Shown piece by piece: positions 10,902 through 20,245 of a stretch of 64,000 bases of DNA. Each line of letters starts with the position of its first letter. The first letter of the stretch is position 1. The notes below the pieces were generated by a model that did not search any database, was not told where the DNA came from, and saw only the letters and a program-made list of their open reading frames with translations. Origin of the DNA: Elioraea thermophila (ex Habib et al. 2022) (GTDB taxonomy: Bacteria; Pseudomonadota; Alphaproteobacteria; Acetobacterales; Acetobacteraceae); the NCBI RefSeq assembly GCF_003336755.1, contig NZ_QMDI01000006.1:248001-312000 (forward strand), given 5' to 3'. The translations under genes were made by a program, and so were the position numbers.

Positions 10902-11096
10902 TCAGAGCGAAACGATCATCCGCCAGGACAGGCGCCTCTTCACCTCGGCACGCGGCAACTGCACGACGATCTTCCGCCCGTCATCGGAGGAGAGCACGAC
11001 GGTGACGTGGTCTGGGTCGTCGGTCGAGACGTCGAGGTGCTCGAAGCGGTGCGTCTCGGTCTTGCGCCCGAGTGCGAGGGTCACGGTGGTGACCAA
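10902..11096 (-). CDS. Small hypothetical protein
   Basis: 64 residues from a TTG at 11094-11096, or 60 from an in-frame GTG at 11082-11084. Both follow a GGCGAGGGGGGCGAGGGG stretch. The sequence (HRFEHLDVSTDDPDHVTVVL, then DGRKIVVQLPRAEVKRRL) reads as a compact beta-alpha protein without signal peptide or membrane helix. I recognise no family. The frame stays open upstream, but that part has a shadow-like composition. It is convergent with the MipA gene and divergent from the DUF5132 gene. The real start is undecided. Confidence 0.45.
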   Translation of the reverse strand: MVTTVTLALGRKTETHRFEHLDVSTDDPDHVTVVLSSDDGRKIVVQLPRAEVKRRLSWRMIVSL

Positions 11097-11232
11097 CCCC
11101 TCGCCCCCCTCGCCTTCCGTCTTCCCTCGCGACACGCTCGTCCCCGCTTCCTCGCCTGCGCGCGCGAGGCTACCGTCGCGCCGGCTGCGCGGGCAATGCG
11201 CCCGCGTCCCCTTTGAGCCGAAAGAACGACCG

Positions 11233-11577
11233 ATGCCGCCCTTCGCCGTTTTCCTTGCGGGTCTCGCCACCGGAGCCGGGGTCGCGCTGCTCGCTCCCGT
11301 GCTCGCGCCCGAGGCCACGCGCAACGTCCGCCCCGTGCTGCGGGCAGGGTTGAAGCTCGCCATCGCCGCCGGCGGCGCGCTGAGGGTGGCGGCGGCGGAA
11401 GCGGTGGAGACGCTCGAGGATCTGTACGCCGAGGCCGAAGCCGAACTGGCGGCCGAGACCAAGGTCACCGCCGCGGCGGAAGCAGCCGCAGAGGGGCCGG
11501 TGGCGGCGCCAGCGCCCGCGAAGGGCCGAGGTGGTGCGAAGCGTGGAGCCAAGCCCCGTGCCGCGCGCGCGGCCTGA
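11233..11577 (+). CDS. DUF5132-like membrane-associated protein
   Basis: 114 residues. An N-terminal hydrophobic segment rich in Gly and Ala (FAVFLAGLATGAGVALLAPVLAP) leads into TRNVRPVLRAGLKLAIAAGG, then an acidic amphipathic helix AAEAVETLEDLYAEAEAEL, and ends in a Lys/Arg/Ala-rich tail. This architecture fits DUF5132, whose members are known to me mainly next to HMA_2-domain proteins and cation P-type ATPases. That same context is present here. The function is unknown. The downstream HMA_2 gene starts inside its last codons, so the two are probably co-transcribed. Confidence 0.65.
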   Translation: MPPFAVFLAGLATGAGVALLAPVLAPEATRNVRPVLRAGLKLAIAAGGALRVAAAEAVETLEDLYAEAEAELAAETKVTAAAEAAAEGPVAAPAPAKGRGGAKRGAKPRAARAA

Positions 11578-11983
11578 GCCTCCGCTCGCCCGGCTCGCCT
11601 CCGTCGCACCCGGGAGGGTGCGGCTGAACCTCGGCCCAGCTGGGCGCGACCCCGCGCGTGCCGCTGCCCTCGTTCGCGAGTCCGTGCTGCTGCCCGGTGT
11701 GGTGTCGGCGGCGGCCAACCCGCTGACGGGAAGTCTTCTCCTGCGCTTCCGCGGCGAGGCGGAAACCGTGTTCGCCGCAGCCGCGCGGCAGGGGCTGTTC
11801 CGCGTCGACACGACACCGCAGCGACCCGCGGCGCCCGCCCGCGCAGCACCGATCGCAGCGGCCGCGCTCGGCCTGCTCGCTGCCGTCCAGGCGCTGCGCG
11901 GCGCCATTCTGCCTCCCGCCGTCACGTTGCTGTGGTACGCGGCGAGCCTCGCTCGGCGAGGCGACGACCGAGCCGGCGACTGA
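11531..11983 (+). CDS. Stand-alone HMA_2-domain protein with a C-terminal membrane helix
   Basis: Up to 150 residues. The start is uncertain: GTG codons at 11531, 11543 and 11558 are all in frame and all overlap the DUF5132 gene. The core SVAPGRVRLNLG ... LLPGVVSAAANPLTGSLLLRF is a ferredoxin-like heavy-metal-associated domain of the HMA_2 type. It lacks the CXXC metal motif. A hydrophobic segment follows (IAAAALGLLAAVQALRG and further). The N-terminus of the nearby P-type ATPase has the same domain, with the matching phrase PGVLSARANPVTGSVLVR. It may act as an accessory or regulatory subunit of that pump. It is convergent with the MetK-like gene, nine bases apart. Confidence 0.7.
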   Translation: MVRSVEPSPVPRARPEPPLARLASVAPGRVRLNLGPAGRDPARAAALVRESVLLPGVVSAAANPLTGSLLLRFRGEAETVFAAAARQGLFRVDTTPQRPAAPARAAPIAAAALGLLAAVQALRGAILPPAVTLLWYAASLARRGDDRAGD

Positions 11984-11992
11984 GCGCGCCGC

Positions 11993-13177
11993 TCAGCGCA
12001 GCGCCTCCGCCTCGGCGACACTCTCCCACGGCACGGCGAGATCCTCGCGCCCCATCTGCCCGTAGACGGCGAGCGGGCGGAAGAAGCCGCGCTCCTCGTC
12101 CGCCGCGTGCGCCCGCGCGCGCAAGCCGAAGCGACGCTCGATCGCGGCCGGGCGGAAGTCGAAACAGGCGCGCAGGCGGCGGGCGATCTCCTCCTCGTCG
12201 ACCCGCGCGGTGCCGAAGCACTCCACCCCGATGCTGAGCGGGCGCGCATGCCCGATCACGTAGCCGAGATGCACCTCGCAGCGCCGCGCGAGCCCGGCGG
12301 CGACCACGCATTTCGCCGCGTGCCGCGCGGCATAGGCGGCGACGCGATCGATGCGCGAGGGGTCCTTGCCGGAGAGGGCGGCGCCCGATTGGCGCGCCGC
12401 CTCGCCATAGGTGTCGATGCCGTTCTTCCGCCCCGTGAGCCCCGCGTGCCGCGAGGGACCGCCGATGGCGAACGGCCCGCCGGCGTTCACATGGATCTCG
12501 GTGCGCGGGCCGAGCGGCGGCTCGAGCCCGGCGAGAGCGGGTTCGATCACCGCCTCGCGCAACGCCCTCTCCATCGTCCGTTGCGGTGGCGTTCCCTCCA
12601 GCGTGGCGACGGTGAGCGAGACGGTGGCGAGTTCCGCCGGCCGCCCGCCGCGATACACCACGCCCGCCTGCGTCTTGCCGTCCGGCCCGAGCCAGGGCAG
12701 ATCGGCCCGCGCGGCGTCGAGGGCGCGCGCAAGCGCGTGCGCGAGCACGATCGGGCTCGGCATCAGCGAGGGCGTCTCGTCGCAGGCGTAGCCGAACACG
12801 TTCGCCTGCTCCGTCGCCGCCCAAGCCGCGATCTCGTCCTCATCGTCGAGCGCCTCCGGATGCGGGACGCGGTCGGCCGGCGGCAGTTCGGAGACCGAGG
12901 TGAGGATGGAACAGGTGCGGGCGTCGAAGCCTTCGCCGACATAGCCCGCTTCCGCGATCACCCGCCGCGCGAGCCCCGGCAGGTCGACCACCGCTTCGGC
13001 GGCGAAACGGGCGGCGATGAACACGATTCCCGTCGCCACCGCGCATTCGACGATGGCGCGCGCCCGCGCATCCTGGCGCAGGAAGGCATCGATCGCGGCG
13101 TCCGAAATGCGGTCGCAGAGCTTGTCGGGATGGCCCGGAGTGACCGACTCCGAGATCAGGATGGTGCCGTCACGCAT
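11993..13177 (-). CDS. Divergent S-adenosylmethionine synthetase (MetK-like) paralog
   Basis: 394 residues along the whole MetK fold: ISESVTPGHPDKLCDRISDA at the N-terminus, VFGYACDETPSLMPSP in the middle and GLTGRKNGIDTYG with SGKDPSRIDRVAAYAARH toward the end. Residues for ATP and metal are kept (His16, Asp18, Lys168, Arg250, Lys251, Lys271, Asp277). Several that bind methionine in the E. coli enzyme differ: the Asp of GPxGDxGLTGRK is His244, the Lys of SGKDPxK is Arg275, and the QSxDIAQG loop is replaced by TSVSELPPADR. It may make SAM poorly or use another substrate. Its start overlaps the ATPase stop by eight bases, so it is the third gene of the mgtE-ATPase operon. Confidence 0.8.
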   Translation of the reverse strand: MRDGTILISESVTPGHPDKLCDRISDAAIDAFLRQDARARAIVECAVATGIVFIAARFAAEAVVDLPGLARRVIAEAGYVGEGFDARTCSILTSVSELPPADRVPHPEALDDEDEIAAWAATEQANVFGYACDETPSLMPSPIVLAHALARALDAARADLPWLGPDGKTQAGVVYRGGRPAELATVSLTVATLEGTPPQRTMERALREAVIEPALAGLEPPLGPRTEIHVNAGGPFAIGGPSRHAGLTGRKNGIDTYGEAARQSGAALSGKDPSRIDRVAAYAARHAAKCVVAAGLARRCEVHLGYVIGHARPLSIGVECFGTARVDEEEIARRLRACFDFRPAAIERRFGLRARAHAADEERGFFRPLAVYGQMGREDLAVPWESVAEAEALR

Positions 13178-16061
13178 CGGGGGTGCGCTCCTGGCGCGCG
13201 CGGAGGATGGCGTCGATGGTCGCGTTGAGCAGCGTGGGGGCGGCGGCGGTGGCGGCGATGCCGAGGAGCCCCGCCGGCGACAGGGGAGCGAGGCCGAGCA
13301 GGGCCCGGAGCGGCGGGACGGCCTGGGCCGCCACCTGCAGCCCGAAGCAGAGCCCCAAGGCGCCGAGCAGTTTCGGGTTGCGACCGAGCCGCGGATCGAA
13401 CGGTCCGTGCAGTTCGGAGCGGCAGAGGAGGGCGTGCAGGAGCTGGGCCGCGGTCAGGCCGTGGAAGGCGACACCGGGCGGAGCGGTGAGCGCGGCGGCG
13501 AGGGCGGCGGCGCCGATCACCGCCCCTTCGCGCAAGGTGCGGCGAAAATCGTCCCGGGTCAGGATCGGCGCGCGCGCATCATGCGGCGGCACGTCCAGCA
13601 CGTCGGCCTCGGCCGGCTCGAGCCCGAGGGCGAGTGCGGGCAAGGGATCGGAGACGAGGTTGAGCCAGAGGAGCTGGATCGGGTTCAGCGGCTCGGGCAG
13701 GCCGGCGAGTGCCGCACCGAGCATGACCATCGTCTCCGACGCGTTCGTTCCGACCAAGTAACGCAACACCTTGCGGATGTTGGCATACGTCGCGCGGCCG
13801 AGCCGGATCGCCTCCAGGATGCCGCCCAGGTCGTCGTCGGCGAGCACGATGGCCGCGACCTCGCGCGCGACATCCGTGCCCGCCCCGCCCATGGCGATGC
13901 CGATCTCGGCCGCACGCAAGGCCGGCCCGTCGTTGATGCCGTCGCCGGTCATCGCCACGATCTGCCCCGAAGCCTGCAGCGCACGCACGATCTCGAGCTT
14001 GTTCGCGGGCGAAACGCGAGCGAACACGTCGGCCTGCGGGGCGAGCGCGGCGAGGGTGTCGGGTGGGAGGTCGCGCAAGGCGCCCGATTCCAGCACGCGC
14101 ACCTCGCCCGCGCGCGCCAGCCCGAGCCGCTTGGCGATGGCGTAGGCGGTGGCACTCTGATCGCCGGTGATCATCACCGTGCGGATTCCCGCCCGATGCA
14201 GGCGGCGGATCGCCTCCTCCGCACCCTCGCGCAACGGGTCGGCCAGCCCGGCGAGACCGAGCCAAATCAAGCCCCGCTCGTCGTGCGGATCAGCGCCTCG
14301 GCCGCGCGCGACGCCGAGCACGCGCAGCGCCTCGCCCGCCATGCGATCGTTGGCGGCGATGATGGCGCGGCGGGCTTCGCCGTCGAGCGGCAGGATGCCG
14401 CGCGCGGTGAGGCGATGCGTGCAGCGGGCGAGCACCTCCAGCGGGTCGCCCTTCACCGCGAGCAAGGTGGTGCCGTCCGGCAGGCGATGCAGCGTGCTCA
14501 TCCGCTTGCGTCCCTCCGCGCGGCGGGCGACGGCGAGACGGGGGAAGCGGGCGGCAAGGTCGGCGAGCCGCCCGCCGAGCGCGAGATGGCCGCGCACGAG
14601 CGCGGTCTCGGTCGGGCTGCCGATGAGCGCGCCGTCGCGCTCCTCGACGTCGCTGCAGAGGGCGGCGGTCTCGAACAGCACGCGCGCGAGATCGCGTTCG
14701 GTTTCGGACAGATCGGCGAGCGGAACGAAGCGGCCGTCGAGATGCAGCGCGACGCAGTCCATGCGGTTCGCCGTCAGCGTGCCGGTCTTGTCGAGCGCGA
14801 TCACCTGCACCGCCCCCAGCGTCTCCACCGCATCCAGGCGTCGCACGAGGATGCGCCGCCGCTTCATGTCCTGGATCCCCAAGGCGAGGGTGGTGGTGGC
14901 AACGGCGGGCAGGCCCTCGGGCACGGCGGCCACCGCGAGGCTGATCGCGCTGCGCAGGATCTGCGGCCAGGGCTGGCCGCGGGCGAGGCCGATCGCGGCG
15001 ACGAGGCCGCAGATCGCGCCGTTGATCAGCACGAGTTCGCGGCCCACTTCGCCCAACTGGCGCTCGATCGGGGTCTCGGGCGGGCGGACGGTGCCGAGCA
15101 GCGCCTGCACGCGGCCGATCTCCGTCGCCGCCCCCGTCGCCACCACCACCGCCTCGCCTGAGCCGCCCGTCACGGCGGTGCCGCGAAACACCATGCTGGT
15201 GCGGTCGGCAAGCGGGGCATCGACCGGTACGGGGGCGGCGGCGTCCTTGTGCACGGGCAGGCTTTCGCCGGTGAGCGCGCTCTCGTTCACGGTGAGGTCG
15301 TGGGCGGAGACGAGGCGGGCATCGGCGGGAACGAGCACGCCGGGTTCGAGCAGGATCACGTCGCCGGGCACGAGGGAGGCGACGGGCAACATGAGGCGCC
15401 GGCCGGCGCGGCGGACCGGAACGGGGGCGGGGGCGGCGTCGGCGAGGCCGCGGATCGTCGCCTCCGCGTTCCGTTCCGTCGCCGTGGCGATGCCGGCGTT
15501 GAGCAGCACCACCGCGCCGATCGCCGCCGCATCCGCCACCCCGCCGGTGGCGAGCGAGACGGCGGCGGAGGCGCCGAGCAGCGCGACCGGGACGGAGGCG
15601 AGCTGGTCGAGGAAGATGGCGAGAACCGAACGCGGTTCGGCACGCGGCAGCTCGTTCGGGCCGAAGCGGGCCAGGCGATCGGCCGCTTCGGTCGGGGAGA
15701 GGCCGCGGGCGGCGTCGACGCGGAGAATGGCGAGCACCGACCCGTGCGGCATCGCATGCCAAGCGTGCGCCGCGAGGTCGTCCCACGCCTCCGCGGCGGC
15801 GGCGGAAAGAGGACGGGGGCGTGGGGGGTCACCCAACGCGCGGCCGAGAATGGCGCGCAGCGTGCGCGGCGAGACCGAGGGTGCGGCGCGCACCAGCACG
15901 CTGCCGGTGACCGGGTTGGCGCGGGCGGACAGGACGCCGGGCAGGCCAGCGAGCGCGGCCTCGGCACGCCGGGCGGCGCGCGCATCGCGCTGCAGGCGAT
16001 CATCGCGCAGCCGGTAGCGCCCGGGCAGGGCGTGCACGATCTCGGGGTTAGAGCGGGACAC
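13170..16061 (-). CDS. Ca2+-type (P2A) cation-transporting P-type ATPase with N-terminal HMA_2 domain
   Basis: 963 residues. Residues about 5-60 are an HMA_2 domain without CXXC; a cation-ATPase N domain follows at about 95-140. TGES lies at 264-267, PEGLPA of helix M4 at 381-386 (Glu382), the phosphorylated Asp424 in DKTGTLT, KGDPLEVL in the nucleotide domain, and TGDGINDGPAL at the hinge. M5 has NASE and M6 has LLWLNLVSD, so the Glu, Asn and Asp ligands of SERCA site II are all kept. This points to Ca2+ or Mn2+ export rather than Na+/K+ or soft metals. It lies 43 bases after mgtE and overlaps the MetK-like gene by eight bases. Confidence 0.9.
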   Translation of the reverse strand: MSRSNPEIVHALPGRYRLRDDRLQRDARAARRAEAALAGLPGVLSARANPVTGSVLVRAAPSVSPRTLRAILGRALGDPPRPRPLSAAAAEAWDDLAAHAWHAMPHGSVLAILRVDAARGLSPTEAADRLARFGPNELPRAEPRSVLAIFLDQLASVPVALLGASAAVSLATGGVADAAAIGAVVLLNAGIATATERNAEATIRGLADAAPAPVPVRRAGRRLMLPVASLVPGDVILLEPGVLVPADARLVSAHDLTVNESALTGESLPVHKDAAAPVPVDAPLADRTSMVFRGTAVTGGSGEAVVVATGAATEIGRVQALLGTVRPPETPIERQLGEVGRELVLINGAICGLVAAIGLARGQPWPQILRSAISLAVAAVPEGLPAVATTTLALGIQDMKRRRILVRRLDAVETLGAVQVIALDKTGTLTANRMDCVALHLDGRFVPLADLSETERDLARVLFETAALCSDVEERDGALIGSPTETALVRGHLALGGRLADLAARFPRLAVARRAEGRKRMSTLHRLPDGTTLLAVKGDPLEVLARCTHRLTARGILPLDGEARRAIIAANDRMAGEALRVLGVARGRGADPHDERGLIWLGLAGLADPLREGAEEAIRRLHRAGIRTVMITGDQSATAYAIAKRLGLARAGEVRVLESGALRDLPPDTLAALAPQADVFARVSPANKLEIVRALQASGQIVAMTGDGINDGPALRAAEIGIAMGGAGTDVAREVAAIVLADDDLGGILEAIRLGRATYANIRKVLRYLVGTNASETMVMLGAALAGLPEPLNPIQLLWLNLVSDPLPALALGLEPAEADVLDVPPHDARAPILTRDDFRRTLREGAVIGAAALAAALTAPPGVAFHGLTAAQLLHALLCRSELHGPFDPRLGRNPKLLGALGLCFGLQVAAQAVPPLRALLGLAPLSPAGLLGIAATAAAPTLLNATIDAILRARQERTPDA

Positions 16062-16104
16062 GGAGGGAGGGATTGCCGCGCGCGTGGCCGATCCGCAACC
16101 GCGC

Positions 16105-17097
16105 TCAGAGCACGATCAGCCGCACCAGCGCGAAATAGACGGCGATCGACAGCACGTCCTGGATCACGGTGGCGAGCGGGCCCGACCCATAGGCGGGGTC
16201 GAGCCCCGCCCGCTGGAAGCCCCAGGGCAGCAGGAAACCGATGCCGGTGGCGATGGTGCCGGCGGCGGCGAGCGCCAACGCGACCGCGGCGGCGAGGCGG
16301 AGATCGGCGAAGACGAGGGCGACACCGAGGAAGGCGAGCACGGCCAACGCCGCGCCGAGCAGGGCCCCGGTGCCGACCTCGCCGAGCAGGAGACGCAGCG
16401 CCCCACCACCCGAGATCGACAGGCCGCGCACCGCCACCGCCTCGGCCTGAGTGCCGATCGCGTCCGCGAGATAGACGAGAGCGGGGATGAAGAAGGCGAC
16501 CGCGATGTTGGCGGCGAGGATCGCCTCCGCTTCCGCCATCAGGGCGGTGGCGGCCCCCGAACCGGCGAGCCCGACCAGCAGCCAAGGCAGGCGGAAGAGC
16601 GCCCGGCGATGCGGGGCCGCCGTCAGCGCCTCCTTCGCCGCTTCGCTGCGCCCGAGAATGCCGACCATCAGATGCAGGTCCTCGAGATGCTCGTCGCGCA
16701 GGATCGCCATCAGCGCCTCCGGCGTGAGCGCGCCGAGGAAGGCGCCGGCGTGGTCGGTGACGGCAAGCGCGGGCGTGCGGGTGCGGATGGCGAGCGAGGC
16801 CGCCTCCTCGCAGGAGAGGGTGGCGGGGACGGCCGGCCAGTCGGTGCGGGCGAGGCTCTCGATCGCCACCTCGTCCGCCGCACCAAGCAGCACGGTGAGC
16901 GGCACCGCGCCCAGCAAGCACCGTCCGGGGCCGAGCACGAACACCGGATCGACGGCGGCGAAGCGGTCGGCGGCGAGGCGGGCGCGCACGGCGGCGGCGC
17001 TTTCGCCGGCGGCGGCGGTCGGCACGGCGGCGTCAAGATAGCCGGCCAGGCTGCGCGGTATGGCGAGGGGATCGGCGGAGAGGGCGACGTCGGGCAT
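16105..17097 (-). CDS. mgtE: MgtE-family Mg2+ channel/transporter, short form
   Basis: 330 residues, against about 450 for the usual MgtE. The superhelical N domain is missing; residues 1-160 hold a degenerate CBS-type pair. The membrane domain keeps the key motifs IPALVYLADAIGTQAEAVAVRGL and LDPAYGSGPLATVIQDVLSIAVYFALV, which line the Mg2+ pore and carry the Asp of the selectivity site. MgtE lets Mg2+ (and Co2+) flow inward and is gated by cytosolic Mg2+ through the N and CBS domains. Loss of the N domain suggests altered gating. It is first gene of an operon with the Ca2+-type ATPase and the MetK-like protein. I saw no M-box riboswitch in the 97 bases upstream. Confidence 0.85.
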   Translation of the reverse strand: MPDVALSADPLAIPRSLAGYLDAAVPTAAAGESAAAVRARLAADRFAAVDPVFVLGPGRCLLGAVPLTVLLGAADEVAIESLARTDWPAVPATLSCEEAASLAIRTRTPALAVTDHAGAFLGALTPEALMAILRDEHLEDLHLMVGILGRSEAAKEALTAAPHRRALFRLPWLLVGLAGSGAATALMAEAEAILAANIAVAFFIPALVYLADAIGTQAEAVAVRGLSISGGGALRLLLGEVGTGALLGAALAVLAFLGVALVFADLRLAAAVALALAAAGTIATGIGFLLPWGFQRAGLDPAYGSGPLATVIQDVLSIAVYFALVRLIVL

Positions 17098-17194
17098 GCA
17101 CCGACCATGGCACGATCGGCCCTGCCAGCGCAGGCTGGTGCGCGGGGCGGTTTCCGGGCATGGAAGGAGCCTCGTTTCGCCTGGAGGATTGTCG

Positions 17195-18121
17195 ATGCCC
17201 CGGTTCAGCCTCTCCTTGCTCGCGCTGGTGATCGCCCTGCCGGCTGCTGCGGCCCCATCGGAGCCGACGGTCTATCTCTGCGGAACGGAGCGGATCGCGG
17301 TTCGCTTCGAGAACGACACGGCGCGACTTCGCCTCGGGGCGGAGGAGATGACCCTTTCCCTGACGCCGGCCGCGTCGGGCGCGCGGTACGAGGGGGTCGG
17401 GGCAGCCGGGGCGGTGGTGTTCTGGGAGCGCGGGGGGCTGGCCACGGTGAGCGTAGACGGCCGCCGGCTCCCCGAGTGCCGGCGCATCGCCGATGCCGCG
17501 CCGCTGCGGCTGCGAGCGCAGGGCAACGAGCCGTTCTGGGCGGTCGAGGTGACCGGCGAGCGGCTGCGGCTGATGCGGCCGGGGACGGAGGAAGCGGAAA
17601 TGCCCGTGGTCGCGGTCGACGCGGCGGAGGGCGAGCTGCGTTTTCTCGGCGAGCGTGACGGCGCGACGGTGGCGCTGACCCTCTCACCCGGCCCCTGCCG
17701 CGACACCATGGCGGACCAGGTCTGGCCGGAGCGCGCGCGGCTCGCGATCGCCGGTGCGGTGGTGGGGGAAGGTTGCGCCGGCACGGCGGAAGGGCGCCTC
17801 CTTGGCCCCGCGTGGCGGATCGAGGCCATCGCCGGCGAGGCGGCGATGGGGCGGCGGCCGGTGACGATCGAGTTCCGCCCCGGCGGGCGGGTGGGCGGTC
17901 AGGGCCCGTGCAACCGGTTCATGGGCCCGTGGCGCATGGAGGAGGGCGCGCTGCGCTTCGGCCCCCTCGCCGCCACGATGATGATGTGCGAGGACCCCGC
18001 CATGCGGCAGGAGCAGGCGCTGCACGAGGTGCTGGGTGGCGCGCTGCGCCACCGCTTCGGCGAAGACGGGGCGCTGGTGATCGAAGCGAGCGAGGGGCGC
18101 GTCATCACCGCGCGGCGCTGA
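17195..18121 (+). CDS. Secreted three-domain protein: MliC-like, COG3650-like and META (HslJ) domains
   Basis: 308 residues. The ATG at 17195 is chosen because it opens a clear signal peptide (MPRFSLSLLALVIALPAAAA) behind GGAGG. Residues about 25-100 resemble MliC, the C-type lysozyme inhibitor domain, with its Cys pair (VYLCGTERIAVRF ... LPECRR). The middle part begins with RLRAQGNEPFWAVEVTGERL, as in the COG3650 family. Residues about 200-308 are a META/HslJ domain (GPCNRFMGPWRMEEGALRFGPLAATMMMCED). These domains usually occur alone or in pairs in envelope proteins of stressed cells. The product is probably periplasmic. Binding of lysozyme is possible but untested. Confidence 0.8.
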   Translation: MPRFSLSLLALVIALPAAAAPSEPTVYLCGTERIAVRFENDTARLRLGAEEMTLSLTPAASGARYEGVGAAGAVVFWERGGLATVSVDGRRLPECRRIADAAPLRLRAQGNEPFWAVEVTGERLRLMRPGTEEAEMPVVAVDAAEGELRFLGERDGATVALTLSPGPCRDTMADQVWPERARLAIAGAVVGEGCAGTAEGRLLGPAWRIEAIAGEAAMGRRPVTIEFRPGGRVGGQGPCNRFMGPWRMEEGALRFGPLAATMMMCEDPAMRQEQALHEVLGGALRHRFGEDGALVIEASEGRVITARR

Positions 18122-18221
18122 CGCGGCGGGGCGCGCCGCGCCGTCGCGCAGCGTCCCCTCTGCACCGAAAGATCGTCGTTGTGCCGCTCGGGCAGCCGTC
18201 GGGGGCGAACCGCGCGCCGCC

Positions 18222-19228
18222 TCAGCCCCTCAGGTGGCAGGCGACGAAGTGACCCGGCCGCGCCTCGCGTAAGCCCGGCACCTCGACCGAACAGATATCC
18301 TTCTTCGCGATCGGACACCGGGTGTGGAAAGCGCAGCCGGAAGGCGGGCGAAGCGGCGAGGGTGGGTCGCCCTCGAGCCGGATGCGGGTTCGTTTCACGG
18401 TCGGATCGGGGATCGGCACCGCGGACAGGAGCGCCTCGGTGTAGGGATGAAGCGGGGCGGAGTAGAGGTCGTGCGCGGAAGCGATCTCGACGATGCGACC
18501 GAGATACATCACCGCCACGCGATGGCTGATGTGCTCGACCACGGAGAGGTCGTGGGCGATGAACAGGTAGGAGAGCCCGAACTTCTCCTGCAGGTCCTCG
18601 AGCAGGTTCACCACCTGCGCCTGGATGGAAACGTCGAGGGCGGAGACGGGTTCGTCGCAGACGATCAGCTTGGGCGAGACGGCGAGCGCGCGCGCAATCC
18701 CGATCCGCTGCCTCTGCCCGCCCGAGAATTCGTGCGGGAAGCGGCGCATGTGATCGGCCCTCAGGCCCACCGTCTCGAGGAGTTCGACCACGCGGTCCTC
18801 GCGCTGGCGTTGCGACTTGGCAAGCCCGTGGATGATCAGCGCCTCGCCGATGATCGCGCCCACCGTCATGCGCGGATTGAGCGAGGCGAAGGGGTCCTGG
18901 AAGATGATCTGCATGTCTCGCCGCAGCGCCAGCAGTTGGTGCCGATCGAGCGCGGTGACGTTGCGCCCCTCGAACCACACCGTGCCCGAGGTCGGCTCGA
19001 TCAGACGCAGGATCAGCCGACCCGTCGTCGATTTGCCGCAGCCCGATTCGCCGACCAGGCCCAAGGTCTCGGCCCTGCCGAGGGTGAAGGAGACGCCGGA
19101 GACGGCGTGCACCTCGTCGATGGTCCGGCGCAGGATGCCGCCCTTGACGGGGAAGCGCTTCACCAGCGTGTCGACGCGGAGCAGTGGCTCCGCCCCGTTG
19201 CGCGTCACGGTGCCGGCAGGTGCGTCGC

Positions 19229-19241
<13 letters not shown>
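18222..19241 (-). CDS. Dipeptide/oligopeptide ABC importer ATPase, DppF/OppF type
   Basis: About 339 residues. Walker A is [16 protein letters not shown]-loop [17 protein letters not shown], signature [15 protein letters not shown] and Walker [15 protein letters not shown]. The C-terminal oligopeptide-transporter extension has GCAFHTRCP and further Cys (FeS or structural). The ATG at 19239-19241 overlaps the end of the DppD gene by 13 bases. It is last gene of a five-gene minus-strand operon (binding protein, two permeases, two ATPases). It energises import of short peptides or related compounds with its DppD partner. Confidence 0.9.

Positions 19242-20241
<1,000 letters not shown>

Positions 20242-20245
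<4 letters not shown>

Noticed and set aside
13017-15161. Open frame of 714 codons on the plus strand across the P-type ATPase gene
   Set aside because: Antisense shadow of a gene with all P-type ATPase motifs in order.
16062-17194. M-box or SAM riboswitch for the mgtE-ATPase-metK operon
   Set aside because: The space upstream of mgtE is under 100 bases and shows no conserved riboswitch core; the MetK-like gene starts inside the ATPase gene, leaving no leader.
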